DNA of 11,385 bases from Erysipelotrichaceae bacterium (GTDB taxonomy: Bacteria; Bacillota_I; Bacilli_A; Erysipelotrichales; Erysipelotrichaceae), in contig JAFZBT010000185.1 in NCBI GenBank assembly GCA_017561615.1, positions 1-11,385 of the forward strand, read 5' to 3'. A model generated the notes under the pieces. The model saw nothing but the letters and a program-made list of their open reading frames with translations. It ran no database searches and was not told the origin of the DNA. This document shows, piece after piece, positions 7,111 to 11,385 of this stretch. A program made the translations under genes and the position numbers. How positions within the stretch are numbered: the stretch's first letter is position 1; each line of letters opens with the position of its first letter.

Positions 7111-8438
7111 TGTTTTTCACCTCCGTACCAGTCGGCATGGGCTTTTTTCAGGGCATCCTCAAGGGTCCCCTGAACGATCGCGTTGACGCCGTATTCCAGC
7201 ATCAGATTCAGCGGCCCGGGTTCAAAGGAAATGCCGTTTTCGTCAACCAGCCGGCCCTGCTCGTTTTCATGCTTGGGCCCGCTGTAGCGCTCCGTACATA
7301 CCCGGGTGTCCGGCATGTAGGCATACGCCCGCTTGCCCAGCGCGTAAGCCATGCCCAGTTCAAAGGCCGGCTCATTGTAGGGCTCGACGTAGCTGCGGAA
7401 ATCCGCGGTATCGGCGATGATGATGTCGCACTCCTTCAGCAGCTGCAGTCTTTCTTCAGCCAGTCTGCGGCTGTCCTGCGGACTGCCGGAGGCGTCAAAC
7501 AGCGCATCCGGATATCTCAGCAGTTCAAGACCGTACTTTTCGCACAGCTCACCGTATTGGTCAAAGAGCTGCCGGGCGTTTTTCTTCAGACGCTCAGGTC
7601 CGGAAAGATAGACCTTTCCCTTTCTTAATTGGCCGCAGAAGCGCTCTCTGAAGAAGCTTACCGTCGCATCGGTCAGCTGAGCGGACAGATCGGGGCGGTT
7701 ATTCCAGGCGCCGAAGCCGTGGTCGGCTTCATGGACGACCACCATCCGCCTCTCCCGGGCCCGGCGCAGGTTTTCAAAGGTCTCCCGGCCGATGCGGGGA
7801 ACCACGGTAATGTCCTGATCGCCGTGAACGACGATGGCTGCTCCCTGATATTTTCTTAACAGGCTGACCGGATCGTACTGTTCCATGTTTTCAACCAGTT
7901 TGGCACTCAGCTTGATGTACTGGCCGTCAAAGGAATTGTAGAAATCGCAATAGCCCTTCTCCTTCATCTCTTCCTTCATCTTTTCCAGATCCTGGCCCAG
8001 GAATTCCGGCTGACCGTCAAAGCCCCGGTAGCAGGCTCCCGCCCAGATTCCCAGGCATTTGATGTCGTATCTGCCGGTGCACAGGGAAACCAGCCGGCCG
8101 CCCATCGAATAACCGATCATGCCGAGCTGATCATTCAGCGAATAATGTTCACGCATGTAACTGATGGCGGTATCGATGTCTTCCAGGCAGTTGTCCAGCG
8201 TATAGTTTACAAAATCATCAGCCGACTCATCGCAGCCGGGAAAACCGGGCATGATGGCGCTGACGCCTTCCTCAGCCAGAGCGCTGGCCACGGTCAGCAG
8301 CCTGCCGTCTTCCGTCCGGTTGGCCTTGAAGCCGTGGACCCCGACCAGCAGGCGGGCATCCGGCCTTTCACAGTCCACGATGGTGACGGGTATGGCCGTG
8401 TTCCGCCGTGAAGGTATCTGTGTATTGATCACTTTCAT
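7083..8438 (-). CDS. Alpha/beta hydrolase fused to NDT-like domain
   Basis: This is a 451-residue two-domain cytosolic protein. Residues about 1-268 form an alpha/beta hydrolase: the HGF oxyanion-type motif at 35-37, the nucleophile elbow GYSMG at 109-113 (Ser111), HGDQD at 205-209 (Asp209) and EADHGF with His240, a complete Ser-Asp-His triad. Residues about 274-437 form an NDT-like domain. It starts at VYLSGPERL (276-284), continues with CEKYGLELLRYP (299-310) and CDIIIAD (337-343), and has FELGMAYALGK at 359-369 carrying the presumed catalytic Glu360. The DxGT element of typical NDTs is not kept; it reads PYNEPA. The reading frame is continuous, so the fusion is not a sequencing artefact by inspection. 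It sits 43 bases after the ADP-ribosylglycohydrolase gene with its own GAGG site 7 bases before ATG. One guess is coupled de-esterification and deglycosylation of a modified nucleoside; the substrate is unknown. Confidence 0.87.
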   Translation of the reverse strand: MKVINTQIPSRRNTAIPVTIVDCERPDARLLVGVHGFKANRTEDGRLLTVASALAEEGVSAIMPGFPGCDESADDFVNYTLDNCLEDIDTAISYMREHYSLNDQLGMIGYSMGGRLVSLCTGRYDIKCLGIWAGACYRGFDGQPEFLGQDLEKMKEEMKEKGYCDFYNSFDGQYIKLSAKLVENMEQYDPVSLLRKYQGAAIVVHGDQDITVVPRIGRETFENLRRARERRMVVVHEADHGFGAWNNRPDLSAQLTDATVSFFRERFCGQLRKGKVYLSGPERLKKNARQLFDQYGELCEKYGLELLRYPDALFDASGSPQDSRRLAEERLQLLKECDIIIADTADFRSYVEPYNEPAFELGMAYALGKRAYAYMPDTRVCTERYSGPKHENEQGRLVDENGISFEPGPLNLMLEYGVNAIVQGTLEDALKKAHADWYGGEKQCSLTNREN

Positions 8439-8457
8439 ATTCTTACCTCAACATGAT

Positions 8458-8475
8458 CTGCGCTTTTCAGCGCAG
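8458..8475 (-). repeat. Intercistronic hairpin with GAAA tetraloop
   Basis: On the minus strand CTGCGCTGAAAAGCGCAG forms a perfect seven-pair stem capped by GAAA, in the 43-base gap between the ADP-ribosylglycohydrolase stop and the fusion gene's ribosome binding site. No T run follows, so it is not an intrinsic terminator. It may stabilise or process the operon mRNA. Confidence 0.6.
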
Positions 8476-8481
8476 GCTGTC

Positions 8482-9879
8482 TCATTCCTCATTCAGTTTC
8501 CGGGCGACTTCCGCGGTCCTTTCAGCCAGCTGGCTGATGGACATCTTCTTCAGGCCGCGCACGTAGGTATCCAGTTCGTCGCCGATCGGCTTCTTCCAGT
8601 ATTCGTCAATGGCGTCCAGACCGCCGATGATGCCGACGATCGTGGAGATCTGGGCGGCGTTGCAGTCGACGTCCATGCCGCAGCCCCCGCAGCAGGCCAG
8701 CGTTTCGGTGAAATCGCCGTTGCCGTAGTACAGGGCCACCACTTCCGCCGCCGCGTTGGGGTAGGCGTGGATCCAGTTGTACTTCTGGTACTTCAGTTCG
8801 CAGGGCATCCAGGCATCATAGTAGTTATCATGCGTCTGGCACTGCTCATAGGCGAAGCGGACTACCTGTCCGTACTCGCTGTCTGCCGGCATCAGTTCAA
8901 TGGCGTCCCTGACGATCTTGCGGATGTCCTTTTCATGGAAGGCCATCGAAGTCATTATCGCATTGAACACCTCGCCCAGAATGCCGTTGCGGTCATGGGA
9001 AATGGAAGCGTCCATCCAGGCGCATCTCGCTGCCTCATAGGCGTTGCCCGGATACAGCTGACCGGCGATGGCGCCGCGCATCTGCGCCCCGATCCACTCG
9101 TTGAAGGCATTGTGGAAGCGGCCGCTTTCCGGCGGCAGGATCCCGGCCTTCAGGTTCCGCAAGGCCATGTCCTCAGCTGACCAGCCGGTGGGAATGCGGG
9201 ATATCCACTCCCGGGCAATGTCCAGGGCCGTGGTCTTTCTGCCATGCTCTTCATAGGCCAGTAACAGAGCCAGTTCATAGGTTATGTCATCGTTATAGGT
9301 ATTGGGCTTGCGGATGTAGCGGTCGACCTTGCCGTATTTCCTGGCAATGTTGGCGCCGGTGTAGCCCTCAATGCAGGTGCCGTAGGCGCCGCCGATGATC
9401 TGGCCCAGCCAGCCGGCATGCTGGCGGGCGACCAGATCCTCGCCCATGTCGACCTGAACCTTTTCGGGGAAGCTGACAGCCCTGGCGTAATCGGCGAAGC
9501 TGTCATAGAAGGTCTGTTTCCAGTAATCCGAGTCTTTGTCCCGGGGAGCGTGGTCCGCCAGGCGGAAGATGTCGTACATCAGCTTGTGCAGTTCCACGAT
9601 GTCATCTTCCTCATAGGCCTTATAGCCCTTTTCGATCAGCTCCATGCCGCCGCTGCAGTCATATCCCCTATTCTCCATGGCCTGCAGATAGGCCAGGCAG
9701 ATCGATTCCGGTGCCCGTGAACCCGGCACCTGGGAATGCCAGTACAGCTTGGTGAAGATGTCCTGCAGATTTTCCGGTCCGGAGGCGTTCTCCTCCCAGA
9801 TGGTCTCGTTGTCGTCCGCCTGATAGCAGGGTTCGACCGAACAAAGCAATTCTCTCTGTAACTCCCACGGTTTTTTCAT
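8482..9879 (-). CDS. ADP-ribosylglycohydrolase family protein
   Basis: This is a 465-residue protein whose C-terminal two thirds match the ADP-ribosylglycohydrolase (DraG/ARH, PF03747-type) fold, which removes ADP-ribose from proteins or cleaves related N-ribosyl bonds using two Mg ions. The core begins with ARQHAGWLGQIIGGAYGTCI at 151-170. The first metal motif is YNDDITYE at 195-202 (Asp197, Asp198). The second is GMDVDCNAAQ at 401-410 (Asp403, Asp405). The usual Thr before the first Asp pair is Asn here, a variation whose effect is unknown. Residues 1 to about 145 are an N-terminal region, rich in acidic and aromatic residues, outside the core and longer than in minimal DraG proteins. The gene is first in a three-gene operon with NDT-type enzymes, with AGAGG about 10 bases before ATG and a good promoter upstream. 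No ADP-ribosyltransferase partner is seen, so a small-molecule substrate is possible. Confidence 0.88.
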   Translation of the reverse strand: MKKPWELQRELLCSVEPCYQADDNETIWEENASGPENLQDIFTKLYWHSQVPGSRAPESICLAYLQAMENRGYDCSGGMELIEKGYKAYEEDDIVELHKLMYDIFRLADHAPRDKDSDYWKQTFYDSFADYARAVSFPEKVQVDMGEDLVARQHAGWLGQIIGGAYGTCIEGYTGANIARKYGKVDRYIRKPNTYNDDITYELALLLAYEEHGRKTTALDIAREWISRIPTGWSAEDMALRNLKAGILPPESGRFHNAFNEWIGAQMRGAIAGQLYPGNAYEAARCAWMDASISHDRNGILGEVFNAIMTSMAFHEKDIRKIVRDAIELMPADSEYGQVVRFAYEQCQTHDNYYDAWMPCELKYQKYNWIHAYPNAAAEVVALYYGNGDFTETLACCGGCGMDVDCNAAQISTIVGIIGGLDAIDEYWKKPIGDELDTYVRGLKKMSISQLAERTAEVARKLNEE

Positions 9880-9908
9880 AGATTATCAACCTCTTCTTAT
9901 CTGTCCTT

Positions 9909-9938
9909 ATTATAAGGGAAACAGCGCCTGCGGCTCAA
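9909..9938 (-). promoter_or_regulatory. Promoter of the ADP-ribosylglycohydrolase/NDT operon
   Basis: On the minus strand there is a -35 TTGAGC (9938-9933), an 18-base spacer and a perfect -10 TATAAT (9914-9909). The predicted start is near 9902, giving a short leader of about 20 bases before the ATG at 9879. There is no room for a riboswitch in this leader. Confidence 0.65.
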
Positions 9939-9974
9939 CTGAATCGCCGTAAGCCGGACCTTTTTCCCCTGCTG

Positions 9975-9998
9975 GTGAATATCGCGCTTTTTATTCAC
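9975..9998. repeat. Inverted repeat between divergent promoters
   Basis: GTGAATA (9975-9981) and TATTCAC (9992-9998) form a perfect seven-base inverted repeat separated by 10 bases. It lies between the minus-strand promoter and the plus-strand permease promoter, a suitable place for a dimeric regulator. No known operator consensus was recognised. Confidence 0.35.
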
Positions 9999-10016
9999 AA
10001 TGAAACCGCTTTATCG

Positions 10017-10044
10017 TTTTCGCCGCCTATCAGGATGCTATGAT
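10017..10044 (+). promoter_or_regulatory. Extended -10 promoter of the purine permease
   Basis: A TGC followed by TATGAT (10039-10044) gives an extended -10 element. The -35 region is poor (TTTTCG at 10017-10022, 16-base spacing), as is common for extended -10 promoters. Transcription would start near 10051, just before the riboswitch P1 helix. The placement fits the leader well, though the weak -35 leaves doubt. Confidence 0.5.
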
Positions 10045-10058
10045 TACCGTGTAATCAT
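10040..10058. promoter_or_regulatory. Perfect palindromic site over -10 and start of transcription
   Basis: ATGATTACCGTGTAATCAT is a perfect eight-base inverted repeat with a CGT centre. It covers most of the -10 hexamer, the likely transcription start and the first bases of the riboswitch P1 5' strand. The size and position suit a repressor operator. Alternatively, in a longer transcript it would form a hairpin competing with P1. Confidence 0.45.
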
Positions 10059-10125
10059 CGTATAATCCTCTGAATATGGCAGGGGAGTCTCTACCCTGGC
10101 ACCGTAAAAGCCAGGACTATGATGG
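10055..10125 (+). ncRNA. Guanine-class purine riboswitch aptamer
   Basis: The conserved purine aptamer core is complete. P1 is CATCGTA (10056-10062) with TATGATG (10118-10124). P2 is CCTCTG (10067-10072) with CAGGGG (10080-10085), capped by loop AATATGG. The junction contains GTCTCTAC. P3 is CCTGGC (10095-10100) with GCCAGG (10110-10115), capped by loop ACCGTAAAA. The two loops are the kissing pair of this family. The discriminator base before the P1 3' strand is C (10117, in ACTATG), which selects guanine or hypoxanthine; adenine riboswitches carry T. It lies directly upstream of an NCS2 purine permease, the expected target. Confidence 0.95.
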
Positions 10126-10170
10126 AACTTCTTTTCTGTTCCATCACTGCGGTGGATTACAGGAAAGGAG
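10121..10170 (+). promoter_or_regulatory. Riboswitch expression platform that masks the ribosome binding site
   Basis: Two exclusive structures are visible. In one, GATGGAAC (10121-10128) pairs with GTTCCATC (10138-10145), using four bases of the P1 3' strand. In the other, CTTCTTTTCTGT (10128-10139) pairs over 12 positions (two G-U) with ACAGGAAAGGAG (10159-10170), hiding the GGAG ribosome binding site. Ligand binding would fix P1, break the first hairpin and free the pyrimidine strand to cover the SD, giving an OFF switch. No T run follows either stem, so control is likely translational. The alternation is inferred from pairing by eye. Confidence 0.7.
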
Positions 10171-10180
10171 AGCAATCATA

Positions 10181-11385
10181 ATGCTTGAAAAGTTTTTTAA
10201 GTTGTCCGAAAACAAGACAACGGTTTCCCGCGAGATCGTCGCGGGACTGACGACCTTCGCCGCCATGAGCTACATCGTCGCCGTCAACCCCAACCTGCTG
10301 TCGCAGTCGGGCATGGAATGGGGAGCCGTCTTCCTGGCTACCATCATTTCCTCGATCATCGGCACCCTGGTAATGGGTCTGGTCGCCAACGTGCCCTATG
10401 CCCAGGCTCCGGGCATGGGGCTGAATGCCCTGTTCGTCTATAACGTCTGCTTTACTCTGGGCTTCACCTGGAAGCAGGCGCTGAGCATGGTGTTCATCTG
10501 TGGCGTCATCAACATCCTGATCACCGTCACCAAGGTGAGAAAGTACATCATCAAGTCGATCCCCAAGTCCCTGCAGAACGCCATCAGCGCCGGCATCGGC
10601 GTCTTCGTGGCCTATCTGGGCGTACTTAACATCGGCCTGATCAACTTCTCCGCCGGCGTTCCCGGTCTGAGCACCTTCAATCAGCCGGCTCTGATCGTCT
10701 TTCTGATCGGCTTTGCGGTCACCGTGATACTCTACCTGCTTCAGGTCAAGGGCGCCATCCTGATCGGTCTGGTCGTCGCCACCCTGATCGGCATTCCCTT
10801 CGGCGTCACCGTTCTCGGTGAGTCCGTCAGTTTCGCCGATGCCTGCCAGGCTCTGCCCAGCACCCTGGGCGTCATCTTCACCGCTGAAGGCATTCCCTCA
10901 CTGTTCGCCGATGCCAGCAAGCTGCCGATCGTGCTGATCACCATCTTCTCCTTCAGCCTTTCCGATACCTTCGATACTCTGGGCACCTTCATCGGTACCG
11001 GCCGGAGATCAGGCATCTTCTCCGCTGAAGACGAAAAGGCCATGGAGGAGTCAAGCGGCTTCAAGTCCAAGATGGACAAGGCTCTGTTCGCCGACTCGAT
11101 CGCCACTTCCATCGGTGCCATCTTCGGAACTTCCAACACCACTCCCTATGTTGAATCCGCAGCCGGCATCAGCGTAGGCGGCCGCACCGGTCTGACCAGC
11201 GTGGTCGTTTGCATCTGCTTCGCGGTTTCCGCCTTCTTCGCCCCAATCATTTCCGCCATACCCTCTGCGGCTACCAGCTGCGCTCTGGTCATGGTCGGCA
11301 TCCTGATGATCGCCGCTCTGGACGATGTCAAATGGGATGATCTGGAAGAGGCCATTCCCTGCTTCGGCGCTGCCATCTTCATGGG
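10181..11385 (+). CDS. NCS2-family guanine/hypoxanthine permease (partial, 3' end cut)
   Basis: The reading frame is open from ATG 10181 to the window edge, 401 codons. About 40 residues would be missing relative to PbuG-type permeases, which are about 440 long. It is a polytopic membrane protein of the AzgA/PbuG branch of NCS2 nucleobase:cation symporters, importing guanine or hypoxanthine. The evidence is the N-terminal REIVAGLTTFAAMSYIVAVNP (17-37), APGMGLNA (76-83), SDTFDTLGTFIG (261-272) with the conserved acidic residue Asp265, and GTSNTTPYVESAAG (316-329) followed by GGRTGLTS (333-340). The start follows GGAG by 10 bases. That site lies in the riboswitch platform, so synthesis should fall when guanine is plentiful. 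It is divergent from the ADP-ribosylglycohydrolase operon. PbuG, PbuO and AzgA cannot be told apart here. Confidence 0.95.
   Translation, partial: MLEKFFKLSENKTTVSREIVAGLTTFAAMSYIVAVNPNLLSQSGMEWGAVFLATIISSIIGTLVMGLVANVPYAQAPGMGLNALFVYNVCFTLGFTWKQALSMVFICGVINILITVTKVRKYIIKSIPKSLQNAISAGIGVFVAYLGVLNIGLINFSAGVPGLSTFNQPALIVFLIGFAVTVILYLLQVKGAILIGLVVATLIGIPFGVTVLGESVSFADACQALPSTLGVIFTAEGIPSLFADASKLPIVLITIFSFSLSDTFDTLGTFIGTGRRSGIFSAEDEKAMEESSGFKSKMDKALFADSIATSIGAIFGTSNTTPYVESAAGISVGGRTGLTSVVVCICFAVSAFFAPIISAIPSAATSCALVMVGILMIAALDDVKWDDLEEAIPCFGAAIFM

Larger units (their letters stand above)
9880..10180. other. Divergent regulatory region (contents listed)
   Basis: This 301-base gap has no gene. From left to right it holds the minus-strand operon leader and promoter (to 9938), an unassigned stretch 9939-9974, a seven-base inverted repeat, the plus-strand extended -10 promoter with its overlapping palindrome, the guanine riboswitch and its expression platform. 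Confidence 0.85.

Noticed and set aside
8251..9180. Long plus-strand open frame spanning the fusion gene and the ADP-ribosylglycohydrolase gene
   Set aside because: It runs antisense across two real genes and their spacer, with low-complexity Gln/Val/Gly/Asp-rich content and no good ribosome binding site.
6547..9879. Toxin-antitoxin pair of the DarTG type
   Set aside because: There is an ADP-ribosylglycohydrolase but no ADP-ribosyltransferase or macrodomain protein in the window, and the partners are NDT-type enzymes.
10061..10066. TATAAT hexamer as a -10 promoter element
   Set aside because: It lies at the P1/J1-2 edge of the riboswitch, where this TATAAT-like sequence is part of the conserved aptamer; a promoter there would transcribe an incomplete aptamer.
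10121..10145. Intrinsic terminator in the riboswitch leader
   Set aside because: The eight-pair hairpin is followed by ACTGCGG, with no T run, so it is better explained as the alternative helix of an SD-masking switch.
10741..11382. Minus-strand open frames opposite the purine permease
   Set aside because: They are rich in Met, Ala, Ser and Arg with no domain, and lie antisense to a clear NCS2 permease frame.

Overview
The window carries a chromosomal region devoted mainly to nucleoside and purine salvage, from what looks like a Gram-positive, low-to-moderate-GC bacterium of the Bacillota. The evidence is a lipobox-type binding protein, strong AGGAGG-type ribosome binding sites, a guanine-class purine riboswitch and gene orders typical of that phylum. 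A gut Erysipelotrichia or Clostridia member would fit, but the genus cannot be read from the sequence alone.

Layout: (1) Positions 21-5733, minus strand, hold a five-gene operon. It runs BMP-family nucleoside-binding lipoprotein, double-domain ABC ATPase, two BPD_transp_2-type permeases, then a ribonucleoside hydrolase whose start overlaps the last permease's stop (TAATG). A good promoter sits at 5839-5867 and a strong stem-loop lies between the lipoprotein and ATPase genes. (2) Positions 5938-6519, plus strand, hold a small protein resembling the C-terminal domain of RarA/MgsA but with no AAA+ ATPase part. (3) Positions 6547-9879, minus strand, hold a three-gene operon: an ADP-ribosylglycohydrolase, an alpha/beta-hydrolase fused to a nucleoside 2-deoxyribosyltransferase (NDT) domain, and a stand-alone NDT-like paralog of that domain. 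A bidirectional terminator at 6526-6547 is shared with gene (2). (4) Positions 9880-10180 are a divergent regulatory region. It has a minus-strand promoter, a plus-strand extended -10 promoter overlapped by a perfect 19-base inverted repeat, and a guanine riboswitch. (5) From 10181 to the right edge runs an NCS2 (AzgA/PbuG-type) purine permease, cut by the window end.

How it fits together: the ABC importer brings in nucleosides, the hydrolase releases the base, and the NCS2 permease imports free bases under guanine or hypoxanthine feedback. The central operon adds three proteins from families that mostly act at the C1' N-glycosidic bond of ribose or deoxyribose, giving the neighbourhood a common chemical theme. 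The most interesting items are the ADP-ribosylglycohydrolase / hydrolase-NDT fusion / NDT-paralog operon, and the riboswitch, whose leader appears to work by sequestering the ribosome binding site rather than by transcription termination. No mobile elements, CRISPR arrays, rRNA or tRNA genes were seen.
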